From Rhynchopus euleeides (lineage: Eukaryota > Euglenozoa > Diplonemea > Diplonemida > Diplonemidae), in contig OY723251.1 in assembly GCA_963210315.1 (NCBI GenBank), forward strand, positions 1,798,001 through 1,862,000: a DNA stretch of 64,000 nucleotides, given 5' to 3'. Positions 34,734-45,734 of this stretch are shown here, piece by piece. How positions within the stretch are numbered: position 1 is the stretch's first letter; the number at the start of each line of letters is the position of its first letter. Under the pieces are notes generated by a model. It had not been told where the DNA came from, ran no database searches, and worked only from the letters and a program-made list of their open reading frames with translations. The position numbers and the translations under genes are program-made.

Positions 34734-36368
34734 TTAGAGCCTTGTGTACTGGTCAGCGATGTTCTCGCACGTTCTAACGTACTCCGGCTCGAGGCTGCAG
34801 TCATGGCGCTCTAGGCAGTACTGAATGTCGTTCAGCCAGCGTTGCGCACCCTCAACATGGGACACACCCTTGCGAATAGCCCCAATCACCGCTTGGTTGT
34901 CGCTGAAGAGTATGATGTGATAACCCCTCCAGCGGGGCCTGCTACAAATCGTAGAGACAGCCTTGTAGGCCGCAAACAACTCTTTCAGGAATATTGTCGC
35001 AGCTGCAAGCTCGCCCCAGAAGGCGCCATAGAGAGGGCGGAGGTCCTCCTGGACCACGGCCCAGCCTGATAGGCTCGCATCACAGACCACCTGGACCACC
35101 AGACGCTCCCGCACCACCCACGACTGCCAGTCGTTTCGCGCCAGTGCGTCAGCCTGTAACTGTAGAGCCCGACAGACTCTGTCCCCCATCACGTAAGGAG
35201 CATCCCATGGCAGATGCAGCCGAGAGGTCTGAGACATCCAGGTGAGTATCGTCAAGGCGCCATGCAGCGGGAGACGGAGCGCGTGGTATCTCCACAAGAA
35301 TGCCCCGCAGATACGCCACCAGGTACGCAGGGTACCCTGACCGGTGGACAGCAGGTTCTGAGCAGCGGGAAGGGTCTTCATCACCCACGTCGGGTCCATG
35401 CGCCACCGCCGTTGACGCAAGTCAACCTCAATCCCGAGGAGAGTGGTGTAAGCAGCAGGGGCCTCGTAGTCGCCGATCACCACGTTGTACTTCTCGCACA
35501 GCTGCTTGAACGCTTGATGCACCCTCGCCAGGCTCACACTGTCGCCGCAAAAAATGGCGTTGTCTATCCACGCCAGGCCCTGCGCATTCGTCCCTGTGCA
35601 GCTCTTCTGTATGAGTGCACTTGTCAGCGCTTGTGCGGCCTGGGGAGCTGGTGCGTAGCCCATAGGGAGTCGAGTCATACGTCGGTGAAGGCGGCATGCC
35701 CTGAAGGCAAAGTATGGGCGCACATCCATCGGCAAGCCGAACTGAAAGAAGAAACTCTTAAAGTCAAACTGCATCACCAGGGAAGCCCCGAAGACGGTGG
35801 CGAGGATCTCGCTGTACGACGGCAGATGGCAGCGTGGAAGGGAAGTCATGTCAAGAGCACTGTTGATGGCTCGGCAGGACATGATGAACCTGAGGGAACC
35901 CGCCGCCTTCTTCGGCACGCAGAAGACGCCCTGGTACCAGGTCACACTGGAAGCCGCCTTGGGGGAGGACTCTGTGATCCCGAGGCTGTCGAGGCGCCCC
36001 ACATGTGGTAAGATCTTCGTGTTCAGGGGGCCCGGCCGCGGCTTCAAACCCTGATCGATGAGCCTGTAGAGGAAGTCTGCATCAGTAAACCATCGAAAGT
36101 TCTCCCCCAGGGCTGGGAAGTCCCTCAGCAGCTGCACAATGTAGATGGTGCCTGGGGTAGCCTCTGAGATAATTCCTTCGTAGGAAGCCCGGGGGGCAGC
36201 GGAGAAGCGCGAGTCCACCCAGGCAGAGGCGTAGTCGTAGTACTTCAGGTACATGCGAAAAGGAGAACTTCGATACAGGCTGTGCACTGATGCCAGGGAA
36301 TCACCGGAATCACTTACTGACTCTGCAAGATCCGCGTCGCTTCCTTCGTCTCCAGAGTCGCTTGCCAT
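34734..36368 (-). CDS. retrotransposon reverse transcriptase / RNase H
   Basis: A 544-residue protein on the minus strand. Residues 1-30 are acidic and Ser-rich. The RT palm follows with VMQFDFKSFFFQFG (motif A Asp, about 35765) and RLPMGYAPAPQAAQAL (motif B). Motif C reads AWIDNAIFCG (about 35565), so the second Asp of the usual YxDD is Asn. RNase H follows with CDASLSGW, KELFA, FSDNQAVIGAI and a terminal ENIADQYTR, giving the D-E-D-D set. No methyltransferase domain is present, unlike classical DIRS elements. The start (ATG at 36368) lies within the recombinase frame, a 55 bp overlap. The frame is open further upstream, but there it is a shadow of the recombinase gene. It would copy element RNA into DNA. 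The Asn variant leaves activity uncertain. Confidence 0.85.
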   Translation of the reverse strand: MASDSGDEGSDADLAESVSDSGDSLASVHSLYRSSPFRMYLKYYDYASAWVDSRFSAAPRASYEGIISEATPGTIYIVQLLRDFPALGENFRWFTDADFLYRLIDQGLKPRPGPLNTKILPHVGRLDSLGITESSPKAASSVTWYQGVFCVPKKAAGSLRFIMSCRAINSALDMTSLPRCHLPSYSEILATVFGASLVMQFDFKSFFFQFGLPMDVRPYFAFRACRLHRRMTRLPMGYAPAPQAAQALTSALIQKSCTGTNAQGLAWIDNAIFCGDSVSLARVHQAFKQLCEKYNVVIGDYEAPAAYTTLLGIEVDLRQRRWRMDPTWVMKTLPAAQNLLSTGQGTLRTWWRICGAFLWRYHALRLPLHGALTILTWMSQTSRLHLPWDAPYVMGDRVCRALQLQADALARNDWQSWVVRERLVVQVVCDASLSGWAVVQEDLRPLYGAFWGELAAATIFLKELFAAYKAVSTICSRPRWRGYHIILFSDNQAVIGAIRKGVSHVEGAQRWLNDIQYCLERHDCSLEPEYVRTCENIADQYTRL

Positions 36369-37189
36369 AGTTGAGGCGGGAGATACTGTTCCGTTGAAGC
36401 TGCGTTCCGATGCCGAGCTAGGTGTTGGGCGGCACGCTGTCCCGCCGCCTCCGCGGTAACCTGCAGGGCACTCCGCCGGATACCGTGGGACAGGATGCAT
36501 AGAGAGTCCCGCAGGTAGGTGTTGTAGTGGGCATATTGCAGGCCCTGGAACAAGGTCCCTTGAGGGGACACTTGCTGCCGATGAGTGATCCAGTGACGCA
36601 GGAGGCCGATGTATCGGCCTGTGGGGGGTAGCAGGAGGGCCTGTCCTTTCTGGGAGAGATCTGTCTGTCCTCCCACAAACACCACCATGATGTAGCCCGA
36701 GTCCAGGAAGCTGACATCCCGGCACCGCAGCCTCTCCATGTCGCTCCACCGGCACCCCGTGCTCCACTGCAGAGCGAGGGCCACAGCCGGGAGGCTTACC
36801 GGCTTGCGAAAAACAACGTTGAACACCCTGTTCGGGTTCACTGTCTCCGGCTGCCGTCTTTCCTCCCTGCGTATTTGGAGGGTTGCCCTCCGGAACGCCT
36901 CGCCGGAGGAGATCTTCGCCATGGCGTGGTACGTCAGGTACTGCCTGGCACTCGCGGGGGAGATCCTCGACTGCTGCATGAGCGACCTGAGCCACATCAA
37001 GAAGGCCATCTCGGGATCTAAGTTGGGGTCGTGGGGAGAAAGATTTGCGTAAAACTGCGCGGCACGAGCTTCCACGGAGATCATCGCCCGGAGAGAACTC
37101 TCCCGGTAGCACCCCGCCAGGAAGGACGACGTCTCGTGCCGCAAGTCGTTGTACCCCTCCTCTGAGACGGGCGGTGCAGGTCTGCGCAC
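36314..37189 (-). CDS. tyrosine recombinase of the YR retrotransposon
   Basis: 291 residues with a helical N-terminal core-binding part (residues about 20-125) and a full catalytic set: Arg in STGCRWSDMERL, a likely beta-hairpin Lys in DLSQKGQ, the H-x-x-R box in SHGIRRSAL (about 36475), a following ARHRNAAS His, and the nucleophile Tyr in TEQYL (about 36388). Such recombinases integrate a circular DNA copy without an integrase, using short identical flanks. The gene lies between the gag-like frame (36 bp gap) and RT (55 bp overlap), so translation must use reinitiation, splicing or frameshifting. The recombinase-before-RT order recalls Dictyostelium DIRS-1 rather than Ngaro. No disruption is seen. 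The start at 37189 is the first Met giving a complete fold. Confidence 0.85.
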   Translation of the reverse strand: MRRPAPPVSEEGYNDLRHETSSFLAGCYRESSLRAMISVEARAAQFYANLSPHDPNLDPEMAFLMWLRSLMQQSRISPASARQYLTYHAMAKISSGEAFRRATLQIRREERRQPETVNPNRVFNVVFRKPVSLPAVALALQWSTGCRWSDMERLRCRDVSFLDSGYIMVVFVGGQTDLSQKGQALLLPPTGRYIGLLRHWITHRQQVSPQGTLFQGLQYAHYNTYLRDSLCILSHGIRRSALQVTAEAAGQRAAQHLARHRNAASTEQYLPPQLWQATLETKEATRILQSQ

Positions 37190-37225
37190 CTGGTGCCGCT
37201 CGAGGAGGGGAGCCCAGGGGCCCAG

Positions 37226-37639
37226 TCATTGGCGAGGGTGCTTCCCTTTTCCGCCCTGCTGAAAACCCCCCTTGTGCTTGTATCCGGTGACCCGGTCTGC
37301 CCCCTTCGGCCTCTGCGGGTTGCGAGGGCTCGGCTCCGCACTGGGCTTGTGGCGTTGGGCCGCCAGGCGGGCCTCCGACTGCAGGGTAGTCATCTTCTCG
37401 CGCGTCACCGACATGAAGGGGAGGGCCGCCAGTCGCTCCTCGAACTCCCCAGCGCCCACAGCCGCCTGCTCGCGGCGCAGGCCAGCCTCGATCAGCACCT
37501 CCTTGACTAGGATGGCCTCGAGGCGAACCACCATGTCGTTCATCAGGACCCCCATAGATGCCGCCCCCTGCATGTACATATCATCAAAAATCGACTTTCC
37601 GGGGCTCGGGAGCCCGAAAATCGGACTCCTAGGGCCCAA
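37226..37639 (-). CDS. gag-like protein of the YR retrotransposon (5' end uncertain)
   Basis: 137 codons upstream of the recombinase. From about residue 21 (DMYMQGAASMG) it reads as a helical, Ala/Glu/Leu-rich protein. It ends with a basic Lys/Gly/Gln tail (YKHKGGFQQGGKGKHPRQ) suitable for nucleic-acid binding, although there is no CCHC knuckle. The first 20 residues come from an unrelated low-complexity sequence. On the minus strand, ATGTACATGCAG just before GGGGCGGCA looks like a 3' splice site, so the real 5' exon may lie upstream or be lost. The role is inferred from position and charge only. Confidence 0.5.
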   Translation of the reverse strand: MGPRSPIFGLPSPGKSIFDDMYMQGAASMGVLMNDMVVRLEAILVKEVLIEAGLRREQAAVGAGEFEERLAALPFMSVTREKMTTLQSEARLAAQRHKPSAEPSPRNPQRPKGADRVTGYKHKGGFQQGGKGKHPRQ

Positions 37640-38070
37640 AAACCGGGGTATGGTGGGTTCTGGGGGGTCAGAAGGTCAAATAGAGGGCCGCGGCTGCTAT
37701 GTCGAAAAACACCATTTTGGGACAAAAAAACGGGGCTTTCGACCCCCCCCTACCCCCCCCCCCCCTCTATCTCTTTTTTCGGATTTTTATTGGAATCATC
37801 AAATTACCGATCGAGAAATAATCCGGAAAAAACGCATTCAGATATGATCCCCATCTCCTTTCCAGTTGGAATTCAAAAGTATGTCAGCCGGAGGAAAAGG
37901 TGGGGAGTGGAGGGGGGGGGGGGAGGAGGGGGGAAAACTCTTTCGCTGAGCCGGGGGAGGAGGGGGGGGGGGCGGCAGAAAAGGTGCGATTTTTGGCACA
38001 ATTTTATATCCCCCCCCCCCCCCCCCCATACTTGTGGAACGGTCTTGACGACGGGATGTGGTTTTTCGGG
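37640..38070. other. low-complexity stretch between two elements
   Basis: Poly-C (about 37746 and 38010) and poly-G (37910-37975) tracts. The expected start of the retrotransposon is not recognisable here. Confidence 0.4.
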
Positions 38071-38739
38071 CAGGAAAAAACGCCGTGAAAAAAAAGGGAA
38101 AAAATTTCACGCCGTGAAAATGTATGAAAACTTTTTCGGTGGGGCGCAACGCCGTGAAATATAGGAAACAATTACCGTTGGGTTTCCTGGCTTGTTGGAG
38201 CACTCATCCAAGCAGCATACGTCCTTATCTTGTCTGTCGGGGGATTGCACTCACCACACGGAACCACTCTAATGCATTTTAGGGCACACTGTGCAGTCGT
38301 TGTATCCCAGATGCTGACGCCTCCAGATAGGAGGCCAACGACACAGAGTCGCCGTGACCCATGGTTGCCTGAAGGTGGCTCCACTCCTTCAACACAACCT
38401 GGCACAAGGGGGGTACGATCGGGTGAAGTTGCGGGCCTCTGTGGAAGCGCAGAGATTGACCCATTGGAGGTACTCCAAGAGCACTTCGCTGTGTCCAATG
38501 TTTATAGAAGTTCACTGCATGCCCCTCACTGAGGGGCCTGCTGCGAACATGGCAGACCGAAGGGCTGCTGTCAGCAGAAGATGGAAGACTTCACTGGTCT
38601 CCTTCGCGAGCCGCTGTCTGAAGGAAACAAAGTGCATGTGCGACTGAGATCGACCCAGTGAGGAAACGCCCCCCTGTTTCCAGAAGGGACTTAAGGTCAT
38701 GGAAAAGCAAAGCTTCCGAAACTGGAGGACGTCAATCGC

Positions 38740-38772
38740 GGTGTGAGGCAGGCACAGGTGCCTGCCTCACAC
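38740..38772. repeat. perfect hairpin in the 3.2 kb element
   Basis: GTGTGAGGCAGGCAC is followed at once by its complement GTGCCTGCCTCACAC with a one- or two-base loop. There is no T-run after it, and no gene ends here. Confidence 0.8.
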
Positions 38773-39332
38773 TGTGTCCCTCCTGGTGGCTGAAGATCCA
38801 CAAGTCAGGTTTCCCAAGAGCCCCAAAAGGGTACATAAAACCGACACCCCCAAGGGGTTAAACTACGAACGTACTATGAAATATGGGGGCTTCTACTACA
38901 CCATAGTATCAGGCGTAGTATGTTTTTTTCCTCCTCCCCCGTGGGTGGCCCTGAGTTGTAGCGTTTCAGGGTGTTCGCACCGTCAGAAACGAGGAAAAGG
39001 GGCTGCTGAAGGAGGAGGAACGCTCTTATGACAGGGGATATGCATGAGAGGGATACACTCCGTGCAACTCCATGGCAGCCCCACGCCCCCCGGCAACATA
39101 CACCGTCCTGACAGAACCCATCTAGCTCACACAATACCACGTAAATCATCAAAATCAGCAGCATGTTGGGGAAGGGGGCCTAGGATTGCCCCCGACGTGG
39201 AGCGGGACGACCACCGCCAAGCCACGGCCCGCCGACCCGCGTACTGCAGTACACCAGTCAACAAAACTGACACAGGTGAGCAACACAGCCACCATTCGCC
39301 TCGGCTGATCACGTGGATCATGTTGGCGTGTG

Positions 39333-39537
39333 GCATAGCTCTCAGTGACTCGGTCAAATTGACTGACTGACTCTGATTGACTCTGATCGAAAAGTTGTCT
39401 GGGGGCTATTGTACTGACTGACTCCGACTGACTCTGACCCAGAAGTTATCTGTGGGTCAGAGTCAGTCGGAGTCAGTCAGTACAATAGCCCCAATCAGAG
39501 TCAGTCAGTCAATTTGACCGAGTCACTGAGAGCTATG
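39333..39537. repeat. 205 bp palindrome rich in GACT repeats
   Basis: CATAGCTCTCAGTGACTCGG at the left is complemented at 39518-39537. The arms include GACTGACTGACTC runs and meet at CTGACCC-AGAAGTTATCTGT-GGGTCAG. The left arm has about 25 extra bases. It sits near the middle of the 3.2 kb element, as a stem-loop core would. Confidence 0.85.
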
Positions 39538-41759
39538 CGTGTGGAATTAAGGTGGTGTTGCAAAGGTATTACGAACCTGGCGTGTTCAGGAGTGACCGTC
39601 TGAGGCCAAAACTGGCACTGCTCGCTGACCTGTATCTGTTCCAAGGCTGCTTGGGGCAAGATCAGCGGTCCTGTTCATTTTATTCTACGGGCTCTGAGCA
39701 CAAGGAACATGAACAACAACAATTCTGATCAACAAACCACGCACTGGGCACCAGGCTGGTTGCTGTGCTGGCGGAATGGACTGTACGTGACTTCTAGGCC
39801 TGTGGCATCAGGAAGTCGAGGAGGGTTGCCACCGCACTGTTCGTGGCGCTCGGCGCTGCGGGGGGTCTCCAACAAGGCGCCTCTTTGCTAGGGGGATTGG
39901 GCTGGCTGCCTTAGCAGCCGGCTTCTTGACAGCCTTCTTTGCTGCGGCCTGTTGCGACATGTGACGACACCTCCTTGCGTTGTCACATCTCCATTCCCTG
40001 GAGTCATGTACCGAATGGGTTCCTCTCTCGCTCGCGCCATCCTCAGGACGTCTGTTTGCTGCATCGCACCCTGGGCTAGTTGGGTCACCTCAAACATCGA
40101 AGGCACCCCTTCAAAAATACACCCCAAGAAAAACTTTCTTGCATCCCCGGCACTTTCTTGCACGTACTCCTGGAGCACTTTTTTGCACTCCAGTGCCGTT
40201 TTTCTGCACTAAGTGCAGACATCTCCAGGACTGCCAGGAGTGCAGGAAAAAGCTCCCGTAGTGCAGTTTGGGGATTGCCGCAGAACTCCACGGAAGTGGG
40301 AGCCACTCACAGGATTGCCCCAAATGTGACCGGAAATTCAAATGCGTGGCGACTCGGGCCGTTCTGGTGAAGTCTGGGTGGAGATCTCACACCCCACTTT
40401 TTGCCTGCTGAACACTGTACGGCCCAGCACACACTGTCAGCCACAGAAACAGCCTGGATCTGGCTGTGGCTGATTCTGTGGCCCAGTGTGGGCTGTTCCC
40501 ACGTCCCTTCGGGACGTGACACAGTCTGACACCAGTGACTGGGACCAGACACCCAGATCCGACCGCGCCCACACATCCAGCCAGACTGTCAGGCTCAACC
40601 CACCCACACCCATATCCGGCCCAGTGTGCCGTGTATGGGTGGATTCGGGCCATCTGCAGGTTCGACACCCACACACAGCCACAGTTGCTGTCTCAGCCCA
40701 CACGCACCCAGATTTGGCGTGTCTGGGTGTGTCCGTGCCAATCTGGACGTTCCCGCCACCTCTTGGGTGAACCAGCAGAACCTGGTACTGGCTTGTCTGA
40801 CCAAGTCCGAGGCAGAACAGTCCCGTCGTGCTGTGCTCGAAAGTGCCGGGTGATGGCAAGAAACCATCATCTGCACCCCGTGTCGGCCTCAACTGCACCC
40901 TCGAGCAGGAAAAAAAGGCCTCGGGCCTCCGGCCCTCGGACTAATTCACGGCGTTTTTTCCGCCTAGTTTTTTTCCCTTTTTTTCACGGCGTTTTTCTTT
41001 TTTTCCACGGGCCCGACGGGGTGACGGGGTTTTGAGGCCCCAAGCCCCCAGGTCCCCTACCTGGCCTACCCAAGTGCCTCACACCGGGTCCCCCCTCCTG
41101 GTGGTCCACCGACGGACAAGATAAGGACGTATGCTGCTTTGATGAGTGCTCTAACAAGCCAGGAAACCCAACGGTAATTGTTTCCTATATTTCACGGCGT
41201 TGCGCCCCACCTAAAAAGCTTTCATACATTTTCACGGCGTTTTTTTACACCGTGAAAAAAGTTCCCTTTTTTCACGGCGTTTTTTTCCGCCTAATTTTTT
41301 TTCGTTTTTTTTCACGGCGTTTTTTCTTTTTCTCCACGGGCCCGACGGGGTGAGATTTCCAAAATATTTTGCACATAACACACCTGTGTGGTACGGGAAA
41401 TGCTACGAGGAACGCGATGGACTCGGGACTGCTGCTGGCCTCTCTTGCTATGGTTTACTTATGTTTCGTGCTCCACCTGCTCCACCTCATTCTGCACTTC
41501 AGATGATCCACTTCACGTGGGTTACGGGGTTTGGGACAACGATGATATGTTGTGTCCGACGACAAGGTAAGGTAAGCTCATCGAGGTACACCAAACCGGA
41601 GTTGTCAAATCAAAAAAGACACACCGCCCGAGAGGCAATTGGTGTGACACAACAGCGATGACACAACCACTCTGCCCGAGGGGGCGCGTTTTTAGCGACC
41701 GAGACCTCCTCTCCTGACTGAGGGACACACGATCTGACCGTCCGAGAGACGCAGCATTC

Positions 41760-42345
41760 TACCCTGCCCGAGGGGCACCCACTCTCCTGACCGAGAGACA
41801 CGCAGTCTTGCCCGAGGGGCACCTGGTTTCCTGACCGAGACAATATTCTGCCCGAGGGGCACTCACTCTCCCGACCGAGAGACACGCAGTTTTGCCCGAG
41901 GGGCACCTGTTCTCCTGACCGAGACAATATTCTGCCCGAGGGGCACCCACTCTCCCGACCGAGAGACGCAGCATCTCGCCCGAGGGGCACCTGTTCTCCT
42001 GACCGAGACAATATTCTGCCCGAGGGGCATCCACTCTCCCGACCGAGAGACGCAGCATCTCGCCCGAGGGGCACCTGTTCTCCTGACCGAGACAATATTC
42101 TGCCCGAGGGGCACTCACTCTCCCGACCGAGAGACACGCAGTTTTGCCCGAGGGGCACCCGTTATCCTGACCGAGACAAAACTATGCCCGAGGGGCACCC
42201 ACTCTCCCGACCGAGAGACGCAGCATCTCGCCCGAGGGGCACCTGTTCTCCTGACCGAGACAAAAATTTTGCCCGAGGGGCACCCGCTCTCCCGACCGAG
42301 AGATACACAATCTTGCCCGAGGGGCACCAAATCCCGACCGAGAAG
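41760..42345 (+). repeat. 84 bp satellite (two 42 bp halves)
   Basis: Units repeat GCCCGAGGGGCACC followed by CTCTCC-GACCGAGAGACG or CTCCTGACCGAGACAATATT. Identical landmarks at 41907, 41991 and 42075 give the 84 bp period. Long Arg/Ser/Gly-rich open frames on the minus strand are a consequence of the repeat. Confidence 0.9.
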
Positions 42346-42864
42346 ACGACCCTCACACCATGCTCGTGTCAGGTCTCAAGAGGGCCGAAGCCGCGGTTGA
42401 GGACAACAACACCCCCACGCACTGGTTCTAATAAATGACGGCGAGGTGCACGGGGGGATCAGCACGAAGGAGGGGCGCAAAAAGATGGGGATGATGACGC
42501 CGTGGTGTTCAAGGTGGTCCTCCGCCGCTTATGAACGTGACAGCGGGACAGCGCTGCGCCCGTGGCCGCAGCGGATTGAGGACATTCCCATCAGCCATCG
42601 AGACTATCACCGCGCCTCGCCGAAAACCTGCTTCACGCTTGATCGCGCTCAAGGTTTCCAAACGCATACTTCAGCTGGAGGTTCCGTCACAGAGGCGCTG
42701 ACAAAGGCGGGACCAAGAGCAACAGTCGGGTGCTGATAAATGGGTCGATACTGATGCAGCAAAGTGACGTCAGTGATATCCAACTCCTACTTTCCTGACC
42801 GAGACACGATCTTGCCGAGGAGCATCGGACCGAGACACCCACTTCTGCCTGAGGGGCACCTAGC

Positions 42865-43440
42865 CGAGACGCATTTTTCCTGCCCGAGGGGCATCTCGCC
42901 GAGACATTACCTGCCTGAGGGGCACCTGGCCACGACATACCTACAGCTTACGCTTGCGGGGCACCCTGCCTGAGGAGCACCTGGCCAAGACATACATTTC
43001 CGCCTACGAGGCACCCTGCCCGAGGGGCACCTGGTCAAGACACACACTTCCGCCTACGGGGCACCCTGCCCGAGGGGCACCTGGCCAAGACAGACACCTC
43101 TGCCTACGAGGCACCCTGCCCGAGGGGCACCTGGCCAAGACATACACTTCCGCCTACGAGGCACCCTGCCCGAGGGGCACCTGGCCAAGACAGACACTTC
43201 CGCCTACGAGGCACCCTGCCCGAGGGGCACCTGGCCAAGACATACACTTCCGCCTACGAGGCACCCTGCCCGAGGGGCACCTGGCCAAGACATACACTTC
43301 CGCCTACGAGGCACCCTGCCCGAGGGGCACCTGGTCAAGACATACATTTCCGCCTACGGGGCACCCTGCCTGAGGGGCATCTGGCCGCGACATACACTTC
43401 CGCCTACGGGGCACCCTGCCTGAGGGGCACCTGGCCAAGA
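42865..43440 (+). repeat. 50 bp satellite, about ten units
   Basis: TGCCCGAGGGGCACCTGGCC, then AAGACATACACTTCCGCCTA, repeating every 50 bp (register positions 42971, 43021 and so on to 43421). It shares the CCCGAGGGGCACCTG core with the 84 bp array, so both probably grew from one ancestral segment. Confidence 0.92.
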
Positions 43441-45734
43441 CGCACATTCATGCCCGAGGGACACCGGGCCGAGACATTACATTCCCTGCCTGAGGGACAC
43501 CTGGCCGAGACACATTCCTGCCGAGGGGCACTCACTCCCGACCGCGAGACGCAGGATTTTGCCTGAGGGGCACCTCCTCTCCTGACCGAGACACAACCCC
43601 GCCCAGCACAGTGCCGAGGGGCATTTACGCTTTCGACTGGAATACCGAGCCTGACCCGGGGAGACACAATCGTGCCACAATCGTGAGGGGCATACTCTCT
43701 TGATTGAGAAATACACCTTTTTTGCCCGAGCGACGGCACCTGAAGGCGGAAGGGTGGCCTGTCACACACAGCCTGCCAGATCCAGCTCGAGCACGGTGAC
43801 GCGACGTGAGCTTTCCGAGGGCGACAGTTTTCGTGTACCAATGCAACGCCCCCGGACACGCCCCCGAGAAGCCGGCACGTCTGTCGTGCCCAGCTTATCT
43901 GCGCGAATGCCGACTACGCGCACCCCGGCGTCAAGCGGATGCCCGCACACGCCCCAAGCGGGGCATACTCCGTCGAAGCATAGTCTCCCTGCCGGGGGAC
44001 ACACATTCAAGCCTGCATTATTCACAGGGGTCAGGGGGAGTTCCGGGCGTCTGTGGCCCGGTGTTGAGACGTACGACCTCACAGTTCCATGCAGGGAAGG
44101 GGAGCTGCTGACTGGACACCTGCGAGGTGCCGTGGGACATACACAGAGATCAGGTATCCAACACAGCCGAGACGCTCTCCCAAGCTGCACTGCTCGGGGA
44201 GCAAAAGAAGCAGCGACTGAGAGACGCGTCCGCATCGCCTGTGTCAGCGGTGCCGCCGCTGAGGGGGTCCACCGAAACCGCAGCCATGGCAGCGGGCCGA
44301 GATCATTCCACAAGGTTGGGGGGCAGTCGGCCAGTCTTCCCGAGTACCCAGCAGCCTACTCGACAAGCCCGAACAGCGACTGCAGCGTGCGACAAGCTCC
44401 GGTCCGCGGGGACTCACCTCTCTCATTAAGAAGGCGACTCCGAGAATCCTTCTGGCATGCCCACACCTCCAGGGCCTCGAATTTCCTCACGCACCGGGAA
44501 ATACGCCCTCCACACTGAGTCCGGGCGTTACCACTGAATCGACGCCACGTGGGGCCACAGGGCCTCCGTTTGATGCGCTGTCTACGAGGCGGGCGATGGG
44601 GCAGGTACAGTGGGGATCAGCCCAGTGGGAAGGGGGCCGCAGGAACGTGTTGTCCACCGCTCGAGCGGAGTTCAGGAGACGACAGTGCGCGCGATCGCCC
44701 TCGTTCACCCAGAAGGGCCGGCACCTCTCACACCTACCCCTGGGCACTCCATGCAGCGTCTCCAGTGCGCCATGAAGAGGCGCGTTGGGCTTCACCCCGC
44801 AACTCGCTCGCAGCCAGCGAAGACCGGAGAGGACACAGAGAGCCACAGAGCGATCGAGATCACGCCGGAAAGCACCGGGTGTTGGCCGGGCTCCCGAAGG
44901 GCGAGAGTTTAAGACGGCCGGACAGTAGACTGCTGCGGAGGAGCTGGGAGGCGAGTTTCAGACTGTGATTTCTCGATCCGCCGAGCCCTGTCCCCAGGCG
45001 AGAGCTGCCGGGTCATGGTGGCTGAATATGCACGAGCGTCGCGGTGGTGGTGCTGGGAGCGCACCAGAGGACTGTCACGCTGAGGGGCTGGGCATGGCCA
45101 CTGACTACCTGGATACGGCCGTCTCAGTGCATCGCCCGGGGTGCAAAACGACATCGAGGATGTCAGGAAGAAGGGTCATGTGGGCACACACCAATATGTC
45201 GGAGACGTGAAGAAGCCTCGAGGGGAAGGGTTCCCCAGGGGATGGAGGATCCCGAAGAGGTACAGGGTGAGGATTCAAATACCCGGAGTGGGAAACGCAC
45301 CAGACGTCGGGGGTCAGCCAAGAGCGGGTGGTTGCAGCACAGGCGGGGCTGTGTGCAACCTTTGCCCCCTTAGTTTCGCCGGGTTGAGACGCATCAACTC
45401 TCTCGCCGGGTGCGGCAACTGGAGAGACAGGCATGTTGTCGATAGGGCACACCAAGAATCACGAGGCTGACCACACGACGGCGGCACACGGCCGAGGCAG
45501 GCGGATCCCCTCAGCGAGTGAGGTTCGATTGTTTTCCGTACAAGGTGCTCGTGACAACGTAGAAAGCGGTACATTACCATCGGAGGGATGCATACGATGG
45601 GCGACGGAGCCTGATCACTTCAATAGTAGACCGTTCGCGCGGCGTCCCTAAGTCCTTGGGTCCTAAGGGTCCTGGGTGGAAGCGTCCAATGCAACACTCA
45701 CAGCATAGAGGCCAAGTGTTTCTCGTAGTATTTT

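Larger units (their letters stand above)
38071..41280. mobile_element. 3.2 kb TIR element with TTCACGGCGTT motifs
   Basis: Inverted arms of about 170 bp (38071-38241 and 41108-41280) share CGTATGCTGCTTTGATGAG-type sequence with few differences. The outer parts carry repeated TTCACGGCGTT motifs in both orientations, like clustered transposase-binding sites. A second copy of the right outer end lies inside at 40946-41026, and a third block continues to 41352. The interior has no recognisable transposase but holds a 205 bp palindrome and a 32 bp hairpin. It is probably non-autonomous or decayed. Confidence 0.75.
41371..45730 (+). mobile_element. TTTT-flanked element A (4.36 kb)
   Basis: Starts GCACATAACACACCTGTGTG and ends in CGTAGTA, with TTTT on both sides (41367-41370 and 45731-45734). 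The first ~245 bp and last 56 bp are shared with the short copy that follows directly. The middle holds two satellite arrays, then 43700-45650, a GC-rich region with fragmentary open frames (best 43700-44518) that match no known domain. It may be a non-autonomous carrier or a decayed element. The enzyme class is unknown. Confidence 0.7.

Noticed and set aside
43700..44518. 272-codon frame in element A
   Set aside because: Composition (Arg/Ser/Pro/Thr) and overlapping frames in all registers suggest GC-rich non-coding DNA. No motif recognised.
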